DNA of 61,433 bases from Acholeplasmatales bacterium (GTDB taxonomy: Bacteria; Bacillota_I; Bacilli_A; Izemoplasmatales; Izemoplasmataceae): the NCBI GenBank assembly GCA_007694145.1, contig RECF01000055.1, positions 1 through 61,433 of the forward strand, in the 5' to 3' direction. Positions 16,995-24,553 of this stretch are shown here, one piece after another; within the stretch, counting starts at the first letter, position 1, and each line of letters starts with the position of its first letter. A program made the position numbers and the translations under genes. The notes below the pieces were generated by a model. The model ran no database searches. It saw nothing but the letters and a program-made list of their open reading frames with translations, and was not told where the DNA came from.

Positions 16995-17987
16995 ATGGCG
17001 AAAATTACCCTAGAGATGATCGCGAAGGAACTCGGTGTATCCAAGGTGGCGGTTCACAAAGCCCTACATGACAAAAAGGGTGTCAGTGAATCGTTGCGCA
17101 CCAAAATTAAAGCGTATGCCAAGTCGGTTAACTATGTGCCTCGCAATGCTTCAGTCGAGTTAACAAAAAAGCGGTTTATGTATTTTGTTAACCAAGATTT
17201 TTTCTTGACACCTTCTGAGCAGTTCTATTCGACCATCTTTTACTTCCTCAGCGCTGAATGTAACCAGATTAATAGTCTGTTGCAGGTTGCGTTTTTCGAC
17301 CCGGATTATCCGGCACAAAAAATGCAGGCAACCATCGATGCGTTTCAACCGGACGGCTTGTTTTTTGCCGGGCAAGTAAACGAACGACTGATGAGCGAAA
17401 TTGGCAGCTTGTCGATCCCGCTTGTGTTCATCGATCACTTCAGCCCGTTCTTTTCTGCCAACTATGTGCGTACAGACAACTTTCAAAACAGCTACCGTCT
17501 AACACGTTACCTGCTTGATCACGGACATCGAACCATCGGGTTCATCGGTAACATCGATGCGACGGACTCGATTGCCGATAGGTATTACGGCTATTTAAAA
17601 GCCTTGCGATTGCATGGGATTGAACCGCTTGATGGGTGGCACATCAACTGCAATGTCGAACGCGAGACCGATCCGGCCAACTTTTCCGTCGCTACCTTAC
17701 CAACCGCCTATGTGTGTCATTGTGACGCCGCCGCACAGTGGCTCTATACCGCCTTGTCGCTAAAGGGCATGAAAGTACCCGAAGACTTGTCGGTTGTCAG
17801 TTTTGACAACACACCCATCTGTGAGAATCTGATGCCTAAGCTGACCTCGATTGGTCCGGACAAGCAGATGTTCGCCAAACGGGCATTCGAGACAATGCTC
17901 GATGCCTTGAAGCATCCGAAGCGGTTGCACAAGCATCTTGTCGAAACACCGCTTGTGAAACGCGAGTCGGTAGGCACCCTCTCATAG
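16995..17987 (+). CDS. LacI family transcriptional regulator
   Basis: The 330-residue protein has an N-terminal LacI helix-turn-helix (TLEMIAKELGVSKVAVHKAL, residues about 4-23) with the hinge region ending near NYVPRN. A periplasmic-binding-like sensor domain follows: GLFFAGQVNERLMSEI, IPLVFIDHFSP, HRTIGFIGNI and VVSFDNTPICENLMPKLTSI. The ATG with AAGGAG upstream is used; an in-frame TTG at 16935 falls inside the promoter. LacI regulators of this kind repress sugar genes until a sugar binds. Its position at the end of the mannan locus makes that locus the likely target; no operator was confirmed. Confidence 0.92.
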   Translation: MAKITLEMIAKELGVSKVAVHKALHDKKGVSESLRTKIKAYAKSVNYVPRNASVELTKKRFMYFVNQDFFLTPSEQFYSTIFYFLSAECNQINSLLQVAFFDPDYPAQKMQATIDAFQPDGLFFAGQVNERLMSEIGSLSIPLVFIDHFSPFFSANYVRTDNFQNSYRLTRYLLDHGHRTIGFIGNIDATDSIADRYYGYLKALRLHGIEPLDGWHINCNVERETDPANFSVATLPTAYVCHCDAAAQWLYTALSLKGMKVPEDLSVVSFDNTPICENLMPKLTSIGPDKQMFAKRAFETMLDALKHPKRLHKHLVETPLVKRESVGTLS

Positions 17988-18007
17988 CATCAAGGCTACC
18001 ATGTCAG

Positions 18008-18029
18008 ACACCGCTTAGGCGGTGTTTTT
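18008..18029 (+). terminator. Intrinsic terminator of the LacI-type gene
   Basis: ACACCGC and GCGGTGT form a 7-bp stem with a TTAG loop, followed directly by a T-run, 20 bases after the stop. Confidence 0.85.
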
Positions 18030-18162
18030 CATGGTATCTTGGGGTCATGGTAGCTAGGGGTGTAGAGTTGCGCGCGTGTCATAGGGTGAGTCAATCCATT
18101 AGGTGATGTTGGCGCGGGTGTTGAGTTGTTTGTAGTGATTATAAATAGAAGACGAAATTTAT

Positions 18163-18193
18163 CTTGTCATTGCTGGCATATGACAAGTATACT
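18163..18193 (+). promoter_or_regulatory. Promoter overlapped by an inverted repeat
   Basis: TTGTCA (18164-18169), an 18-base spacer and TATACT (18188-18193) form the promoter of the 970-residue lipoprotein gene. A perfect 8-bp inverted repeat, CTTGTCAT and ATGACAAG with a 9-base gap (18163-18187), covers the -35 box and the spacer. This is where a repressor operator would be expected; the binding protein is unknown. Confidence 0.6.
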
Positions 18194-18229
18194 TTTCATA
18201 TATCTTTGACATTAGAAAGGGGAACATTG

Positions 18230-21142
18230 ATGAAACGATTTTGGATGGGATGGTTAATACTAGGGATGATTGCGGTGTTGTCTGCGTGTGACAGCCGTCC
18301 ACCGGGAGATTCATGGGATCTTGAGCAGCTGCTGATTGAGATTCAGGATGCCTATGAAGTACCGGCTGGACTTTATACCATTGAGTACACGATTGAAAAC
18401 TTGAACGACTATGTTCGTGAGTTCGGCGTATCGGTCAAGGTAGAAGCGTTCGATGCGGACGATAATCCCGTAACCTTGGATGGTACAACCTTCGAAGCAT
18501 TGGCCGGTGCGGTTTATACGGTCACGGTGACGGTGTTGAAAGACGATGAATCTGTTTTGACAACCCGAACGATGACTGTGCAGGTGGCTGAAGCACCGGT
18601 TGAGATGGTGAGGGTCACGTTTGACCCCGCAAACGGGACAGCGGCCTATGAAGTACAGGTTCCGGTTGGTTCACCGGTTGCAACCCCTGACGAACCACTT
18701 TATGAAGACCACACCTTCATCGGGTGGTCGGTTTTGGATGAGCGGGACAAGCTCTGGGACTTTACGGATGACGTGATGGCAGATCTTACGCTTGTTGCGT
18801 TGTGGCAAGGCGCGCCGATTGTCGTTTATCTTCTCAGTTACTATTTGAATGACGGGACAACGACGCTCTATCTTTCTGAGGGGAATACGACGGGCCTGCT
18901 TGCGTTGCCAAGTGATGACCCGGTGCGTGAAGGCTATCGTTTCACCGGTTGGGCCTATGACCCAAGTGGCAAAGCACCCGCGCTTTCAGGTGATCCGATT
19001 GAACAGGCCATGTCTCTTTATGCACAGTGGGAAGAAATTGTCTACGTAATGGTCGAGTTTGCCCGGAATGACGGTTCAGGGGATGCGTTTTCTGTGGTCC
19101 TTGAAAAAGGCGATATTTTGACCGAAGAGGCCGCACCGCTACGTGAGGGGTATCTGTTCCTTGGGTGGTCAAAAGCCGCCGACAGCGATGCGTTTTGGAT
19201 GTTTGCGACCGAACCGGTCGAAGCGAATATGACCTTGTATGCCCGTTGGGCGCAAGAAACGAGCGGCACGACGTTTACTGTAACGTTTGACTTACAGGTT
19301 GATGACCTGCCACCTGTTGAGAACCAAACAGTTATAGAAGGCGCATTGGCTACGTATCCATTACCCGATCCAATGCGGGTCGATTATCATTTCATCGGTT
19401 GGTTCCTTGACCCTGATATGACGGATATTTTCCTGTTTGACGACATGCCCATTACAGCCGACATCACGCTGTATGCAGGCTGGCAGAGCATGTTTGGAAC
19501 GGTGTATACCATCAATTACTGGGTGAATGACGGCAGTGGTGACTTGTTCACAAGCGACAATGTATCCGAAGGGACGCTTTATGTGATTGGCCAGATTCCA
19601 ACGCAAAGCGGCTATGTCTTTACGGGTTGGTATCTCGATGCGGCTACGACGATGCCGGCAGAACATGTGTTTGTTGAAGATGATCTTGACCTGTACGCCG
19701 GTTGGCGTGCTGAAGCAACACCGCTATCAGCGCCAAGTGGCCTAAACATTGAGGATGGCATCCTGACGTTTGTGGTGGTCAGCGATGAAGCACCCTTAGC
19801 ATTTGATATTTTCATCAACGATGACTGGGTTTTACAAGTGAACGAACCTTGGGCGGATGTATCGAGTTGGTTGATTGAAGCGGGCGTTTACGGTATCGAA
19901 CTCGTCGCAGTCGGCGATGGGATTGAAACGCTCGATTCACCGCGCTCTGCCATACTTTTGGTGACGATTGAAGCAGAAGATGACAGTGATCAAGGCTACT
20001 TTGTGTATGAAAATGACGAAGGCTATTTGCGCCTTCTCGGTCTGACTGAAGATGGAAAAGACCATGTCAAAGCCACCGGATCCCTGATTATTCCCAACAC
20101 CATTGACGGTATCCCGGTCTATGCCATTGATTTCTATGCGTTTTTCTCCTTGTCGTGGGAACTGGGTGAGGATCTTGGCCTAGATCCTGAAGATTGGAGC
20201 GATGAAAACAACTGGAATCGCGCGCTCTTTGTCTTTGACAAGGTGGTCATTCCAAGCAACGTTAATTACATTTGGGACAATGCTTTTACCGGAAACCAGA
20301 TTAAAAGTTTGACCATTGGTATCAATGTTGAACGGATTGACTATGGCGCCTTCAAAGGGGTGGGTCAACTTGAACACTTGACAATTCCTGGTTCAGTTCA
20401 TTACATCGGTGTTGAAGCATTCGCAGAGATGCCAAACTTGAAGACTGTCGACATTCGCGAAGGGGTTCAGTATATTGACGATCGAGCGTTTCAATACAAC
20501 GAGCGTCTTGAGACAGTGATTTTTGCGGACAGTATCACCTATATCGGCGATGGAACATTTGTCATGACACCGCTTCTTGGGGACATCCATTTACCGGTGT
20601 CGCTACAGTATCTTGGCCTCAGCGCTTTCAAACATTCAGGCATGTCGACTGTGACCATTCCAGCAGGTCTTGAAGAAATCGGTGATTTTGCCCTATCCGG
20701 TGAAGGCTTGACATACATTACGGTCCATGCGGATAATCCCTCCTACATGGCGCTTGATGGTGTCCTCTTTAACAAGAACCTGTCGCGGTTGATTCAGTAT
20801 CCGCTTGGAAACACCAACAAAACCTACGCCATTCCTAACGGCGTTGACACCATCGCCTGGTTTGCATTCAATGAGGCGGCCTATTTGGAGATTATTTCAG
20901 TGCCGGCATCGGTCACGTCGATTGAGACGTTTGCCTTCTTTGGTATCATGTCTTTGTCAACCATTGAGTTCAAAGGTACCGTACCACCGTCAATTGGCTC
21001 GCGTGCTTTGATGTATGAAACGGGGATGTCCGAATACGAACCGCTACCGAACATGACGATTCTCGTGCCATCGGGTTATCTTGATGTGTACAAGTTGGCA
21101 CCGGGCTTCAGTTTTTATGAAGATCACCTCACGAGTCAGTAA
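18230..21142 (+). CDS. Lipoprotein with InlB repeats and BspA-type leucine-rich repeats
   Basis: The 970-residue protein has lipobox LSAC (Cys20) and GAAAGGGG before the ATG; a TTG at 18164 lies in the promoter and is rejected. An Ig-like region (about residues 25-125) leads to five InlB/Flg_new repeats (about 128-515), each with 'GY.F.GW' or 'HFIGWF' and ending 'LYA.W'. An FN3-like unit (about 520-600) and LRR_5 (BspA) repeats (about 610-960) follow, such as VYAIDFYAFF and VNYIWDNAF. BspA-type proteins bind host or matrix ligands. It is a single-gene unit flanked by terminators, so it is independently regulated. Confidence 0.8.
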   Translation: MKRFWMGWLILGMIAVLSACDSRPPGDSWDLEQLLIEIQDAYEVPAGLYTIEYTIENLNDYVREFGVSVKVEAFDADDNPVTLDGTTFEALAGAVYTVTVTVLKDDESVLTTRTMTVQVAEAPVEMVRVTFDPANGTAAYEVQVPVGSPVATPDEPLYEDHTFIGWSVLDERDKLWDFTDDVMADLTLVALWQGAPIVVYLLSYYLNDGTTTLYLSEGNTTGLLALPSDDPVREGYRFTGWAYDPSGKAPALSGDPIEQAMSLYAQWEEIVYVMVEFARNDGSGDAFSVVLEKGDILTEEAAPLREGYLFLGWSKAADSDAFWMFATEPVEANMTLYARWAQETSGTTFTVTFDLQVDDLPPVENQTVIEGALATYPLPDPMRVDYHFIGWFLDPDMTDIFLFDDMPITADITLYAGWQSMFGTVYTINYWVNDGSGDLFTSDNVSEGTLYVIGQIPTQSGYVFTGWYLDAATTMPAEHVFVEDDLDLYAGWRAEATPLSAPSGLNIEDGILTFVVVSDEAPLAFDIFINDDWVLQVNEPWADVSSWLIEAGVYGIELVAVGDGIETLDSPRSAILLVTIEAEDDSDQGYFVYENDEGYLRLLGLTEDGKDHVKATGSLIIPNTIDGIPVYAIDFYAFFSLSWELGEDLGLDPEDWSDENNWNRALFVFDKVVIPSNVNYIWDNAFTGNQIKSLTIGINVERIDYGAFKGVGQLEHLTIPGSVHYIGVEAFAEMPNLKTVDIREGVQYIDDRAFQYNERLETVIFADSITYIGDGTFVMTPLLGDIHLPVSLQYLGLSAFKHSGMSTVTIPAGLEEIGDFALSGEGLTYITVHADNPSYMALDGVLFNKNLSRLIQYPLGNTNKTYAIPNGVDTIAWFAFNEAAYLEIISVPASVTSIETFAFFGIMSLSTIEFKGTVPPSIGSRALMYETGMSEYEPLPNMTILVPSGYLDVYKLAPGFSFYEDHLTSQ

Positions 21143-21152
21143 ATATGGTGTA

Positions 21153-21182
21153 AACGCCCGGCCTGTGTCGGGCGTTTTTTTT
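21153..21182 (+). terminator. Intrinsic terminator
   Basis: AACGCCCG and CGGGCGTT form an 8-bp stem with an 8-base loop, followed by eight T, 10 bases after the stop of the lipoprotein gene. Confidence 0.9.
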
Positions 21183-21314
21183 CGGGTTTTTTGGCGCTTA
21201 AATGCAAAAAAAAGGGGTGCAAACACGTCAAGGTTGTGTATAATGAACATGTCTAGACAAAAGAAGTAGTCCCACTCGGTTGGCTCAAACGAAGCGGGAT
21301 GATTGGAGGCAAAG

Positions 21315-22685
21315 ATGAAAAAATACCATTGGCCGGTGTGGATGGTGGGCATGTTATTGACCTTCTCGGCCTGTACACAAGCTGCCCCTGAGGGACCAGA
21401 CGACACGGACAAAATCGCACCCTTAATCATATTGGCCTATGACGAACAAGATGTATCGATCGCGCAAGGCGAAAACTTGGATTTGTTGCGGGGTATTACC
21501 GGTCTTGACAATGTCGAGGGGAATATCACCGCGCGTATCGTCATCGATGTCGGTAACTTTGATCCCGAAGTACCCGGAACATACACGATTCGATATACTT
21601 TGCAAGATCAAGCCGGAAACGACGCGATCCCTGTAACACGAACCATCACAGTCAGGCAAACACGTGTGTACCCTGAACCACCAATCTTTACAGGTACGAT
21701 TACCGATGAGCAACCTGTGCCGGCAGCACCGGCTTGTTTTCCAGGTGCTTGGTATCACAAAGTCTTCTCGGCGCGTGACGCCTGGCGCGGCCTTGAGGGC
21801 ATCCTCACCTTGCCTGCTGTACAAATCAAACGCTATGACGGCGCCTTTGATGAGACTTTAGCTGTCGATCCGCATGTCAAAAACCTCGACAACCCCTCAA
21901 TTTACATCGGTGGCCATGCCTTGGCCGAGTCGGATGTGGGTCTTTCATTCATGGGAACGTGTCTTGGCTTGAGCTGTCGGTTGCCGGGTTATCAACTTTC
22001 ACGAAGCAGTATGGCCTTCAGACCATTTTGGCGGTACATCGCCAAAGACAATCTCGATGAAGGATCGTATGCCGATCATGACAATCTATATGGGGTTTCT
22101 TGTTACAGTCAAGGGGGCGGATTCTCGAACTGTTGGGGCAACTGGCATTCGATGGACAGCCGGTACTACTATTTGCCTGGTGATACGATCAGGATGATTT
22201 TGCACAGTCCAAAACCACATTTCATGCAGCTGCAAATTGAAGTGTTGGCCATCTCCGACTGGCCCGAGTCGGTCGCCTTGCGGGCGCAACACGGTTGGTT
22301 GCCGCCGGAGAACTTTTTCAGCCCCTTGTTTGCGGCACCGGGACACGGTACCGATCAACCCGCTGAATACAAACGGGTGAATGCGATTGACCAAGTCGGC
22401 AACGAAGGCCGTCCGGCCATCGATACGACCTCCGCAGTGACACAGGCTGTTTGGCATGAAATGTACTTGTACCGCGACATCGATGGTGTGAAGCATCGTG
22501 TGCCGTTTCACGCCGGTCGGTACGCTGTGATGAACTGCCCGCTTGAAGACCGTTTCACCCTTCGTGAGGAAGGGGTCGATACCCGTTTGGGCGGGTCGGT
22601 CATCGACATCCATCCGGCGTCTTCTGACTTTATACCCTCGGCGTCTTTGCCGGCTGTGAAACCGTTGCGTGAGGATGACCATTAG
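21315..22685 (+). CDS. Lipoprotein with DUF5011/Ig-like domain and unknown C-terminal domain
   Basis: The 456-residue protein has lipobox FSAC (Cys20). The ATG has GGAGGC about 5 bases upstream; an in-frame TTG at 21303 is rejected. Residues about 32-115 form a DUF5011/HYR-like Ig domain, with the tell-tale LDNVEGNITARI and VPGTYTIRYTLQDQAGN. The rest is aromatic and Cys-bearing, with segments such as CFPGAWYHKVFSARDAWRG, CLGLSCRLPGYQLS and YYYLPGDTIRMILHS, and I do not recognise it. A TATAAT at 21239-21244 is a likely -10 box. It is a surface protein of unknown function. Confidence 0.6.
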   Translation: MKKYHWPVWMVGMLLTFSACTQAAPEGPDDTDKIAPLIILAYDEQDVSIAQGENLDLLRGITGLDNVEGNITARIVIDVGNFDPEVPGTYTIRYTLQDQAGNDAIPVTRTITVRQTRVYPEPPIFTGTITDEQPVPAAPACFPGAWYHKVFSARDAWRGLEGILTLPAVQIKRYDGAFDETLAVDPHVKNLDNPSIYIGGHALAESDVGLSFMGTCLGLSCRLPGYQLSRSSMAFRPFWRYIAKDNLDEGSYADHDNLYGVSCYSQGGGFSNCWGNWHSMDSRYYYLPGDTIRMILHSPKPHFMQLQIEVLAISDWPESVALRAQHGWLPPENFFSPLFAAPGHGTDQPAEYKRVNAIDQVGNEGRPAIDTTSAVTQAVWHEMYLYRDIDGVKHRVPFHAGRYAVMNCPLEDRFTLREEGVDTRLGGSVIDIHPASSDFIPSASLPAVKPLREDDH

Positions 22686-22708
22686 CGCATGTTTCTTTAG
22701 TATGGATC

Positions 22709-22748
22709 AAGCCACATCCTAGGTCCTACCTAGATGGGGCTTTTTTTT
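22709..22748 (+). terminator. Intrinsic terminator
   Basis: AAGCC.CATC.CTAGGT pairs with ACCTAGATG.GGCTT with small mismatches, followed by eight T. It ends the DUF5011-like lipoprotein gene. Confidence 0.8.
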
Positions 22749-22875
22749 GCGCAGAAGCGCACTTGAAATACAGTATAAGGCAAGGAAGGCTCTTAAGCTA
22801 AATGCAGGTTATCACTGGATTGGGTTTTAAAGGCGATTTTCTCATATCGGTGCTTCAATTTCACCTGAGATGGTG

Positions 22876-22881
22876 TATAAT
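22876..22881 (+). promoter_or_regulatory. -10 box of the MATE gene
   Basis: TATAAT preceded directly by GTG lies 41 bases before the ATG. No convincing -35 box is seen. Confidence 0.45.
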
Positions 22882-22922
22882 TTCCTTGACATTGATTTTA
22901 AGAAAGTTACAGGTCGAGGCAT

Positions 22923-24320
22923 ATGTTTAAACTGTTCATCGGTGACCGGCTTTTCTACAAGGCGCTGCTCACCCTTACTGTTCCGCTTGTTTTACAACAG
23001 CTCATCACGACGTCCGTGCAGCTGATCGACAACATCATGGTCGGTCGCCTCGGTGAATCGGCCATCAGTTCGGTCGCGGTTATCAACCAGCTTCAGTTTG
23101 TCATCATTTTAGTTTTCTTCGGTCTGATGGCGGGCTCGGGTATTTTCACATCGCAGTATTTCGGTGCTAAGGATTTTGACAAACTGGCCCAAACGTTCCG
23201 CTTCAAGGTGATTGCGGGTCTTTTTGTGGCGGGGGTTGCCGTACTGATTCTGACCGTATTTGGTCGACATCTGGTGGTTGTCTTCACCGATACGGATGAA
23301 ACGGTGGCCTCGGCACTCAGTTATCTCGCGATCGTCAAGTGGGGCATTTTTCCGTTGGTGCTGTCTATCGCGATTTCGAGTACGTTTAGGGAAACCGGCA
23401 TCACCCGGCCGCTTTTATACATTTCAACCGTCGCTGTCCTCATCAATACCGCCCTGAACTATGTGTTGATTTTCGGTCATTTCGGCGCACCACAAATGGG
23501 GATCGAGGGGGCTGCCATCGCCACGGTCATTGCCCGAGGCATCGAGTTTTTCCTGATGTTTCTTTTCATGATGCGGAAGGGACAGTATTTCACATCGGGG
23601 ATTCGGCGTCTCTTTGTCATTGAACGTTCGGTGCTTGTAGGAATCATCGCTATGGCCATTCCTTTGACACTGAATGAGTTCATGTGGTCGCTTGGTCAAA
23701 CTGTGTTTTTACATGCCTATTCAACACGTGGGGACAGTGCCCTCGCAGCGATGAACATGACCAATGCCATCTCGCAACTTGTCTTTGTGACGTTTGCGGG
23801 GATCGGCACGGGGGTTGCGGTGCTTGTGGGCAACACACTGGGCAAGAACGAGCTCGCACTTGCAAAGCAAAACGCCTACAAGCTGGCTGCCTTTTCGGTC
23901 GTCGTGGCGATACTTGCGGGCATCGGGTTGTTCGGGCTCAGTTTCTTTATCCTCGATTTATATGCTGTGAGCGCTGCGACGAAGTCGGTAGCGGCGTTCA
24001 ACATTCGCGTCAACGCTTTCTTTATTCCCGTCTTTTCTTTGAACGTGTCGCTCTTTTTCATTTTGCGCTCCGGTGGTGACACCCGTTCAACGCTGTTGAT
24101 GGATGCGGTATTTATGTGGGTGTTTGTGGTGCCAGTAGCGCTCTTACTTGCTTACACGACGGCATTACCGGTCACGTTGATGTTTCTCATCGTACAATCT
24201 AGCGATGTGCCGAAAGCCTTCATTGCCATCTCGCGCTTCAAGAAAGGACATTGGATCAAAAACCTCGCAGCGACGCCATCTGACATGTTGGCTGATCATC
24301 CGCCCCTTCCTTCAACGTAA
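22923..24320 (+). CDS. MATE family efflux transporter
   Basis: The 465-residue protein has twelve predicted membrane segments in two MATE halves. The N-terminal motif LTVPLVLQQLITTSVQLIDN (near residue 17) and the repeat after GIIAMAIPLTLNEFMW (near residue 242) are typical, as is GLMAGSGIFTSQYFGAKD. MATE proteins export drugs or metabolites using sodium or proton gradients; the cargo cannot be read here. An AGGTCGAGG site precedes the ATG. It stands alone between two terminators. Confidence 0.93.
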   Translation: MFKLFIGDRLFYKALLTLTVPLVLQQLITTSVQLIDNIMVGRLGESAISSVAVINQLQFVIILVFFGLMAGSGIFTSQYFGAKDFDKLAQTFRFKVIAGLFVAGVAVLILTVFGRHLVVVFTDTDETVASALSYLAIVKWGIFPLVLSIAISSTFRETGITRPLLYISTVAVLINTALNYVLIFGHFGAPQMGIEGAAIATVIARGIEFFLMFLFMMRKGQYFTSGIRRLFVIERSVLVGIIAMAIPLTLNEFMWSLGQTVFLHAYSTRGDSALAAMNMTNAISQLVFVTFAGIGTGVAVLVGNTLGKNELALAKQNAYKLAAFSVVVAILAGIGLFGLSFFILDLYAVSAATKSVAAFNIRVNAFFIPVFSLNVSLFFILRSGGDTRSTLLMDAVFMWVFVVPVALLLAYTTALPVTLMFLIVQSSDVPKAFIAISRFKKGHWIKNLAATPSDMLADHPPLPST

Positions 24321-24355
24321 AGCTATAGGCGTTAGCCTTATGGTTTGGCATACTG

Positions 24356-24385
24356 AGCGTCCACCACGCGGTGTGACGCTTTTTT
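24356..24385 (+). terminator. Intrinsic terminator of the MATE gene
   Basis: AGCGTC.CACC pairs with GGTG.GACGCT with one bulge, followed by six T, 35 bases after the stop. Confidence 0.8.
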
Positions 24386-24493
24386 GCTAGAGAAAATTGA
24401 CTTATGAATGCTGTCGGTCAAAGCGGTGACGATGTCAAAACCCCTGCACCGTCTAGTTAACTCCAGAAGAGATGCGTTTCACATGGGTTCTCT

Positions 24494-24523
24494 TTGAGTA
24501 TGGGCAGCGGAACGGTGTATAAT
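24494..24523 (+). promoter_or_regulatory. Promoter of the BspA-type lipoprotein gene
   Basis: TTGAGT (24494-24499), an 18-base spacer and TATAAT (24518-24523) lie 30 bases before the ATG at 24554. Because the TTG of this -35 box is in frame, it should not be taken as a start codon. Confidence 0.65.
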
Positions 24524-24553
24524 GATAATAGAATCAAGAGAGGGGTGCGCAGG

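Noticed and set aside
23684-24079. 131-residue Cys-rich frame on the plus strand
   Set aside because: It is a shadow frame inside the MATE gene; the MATE frame is well supported across the whole region.
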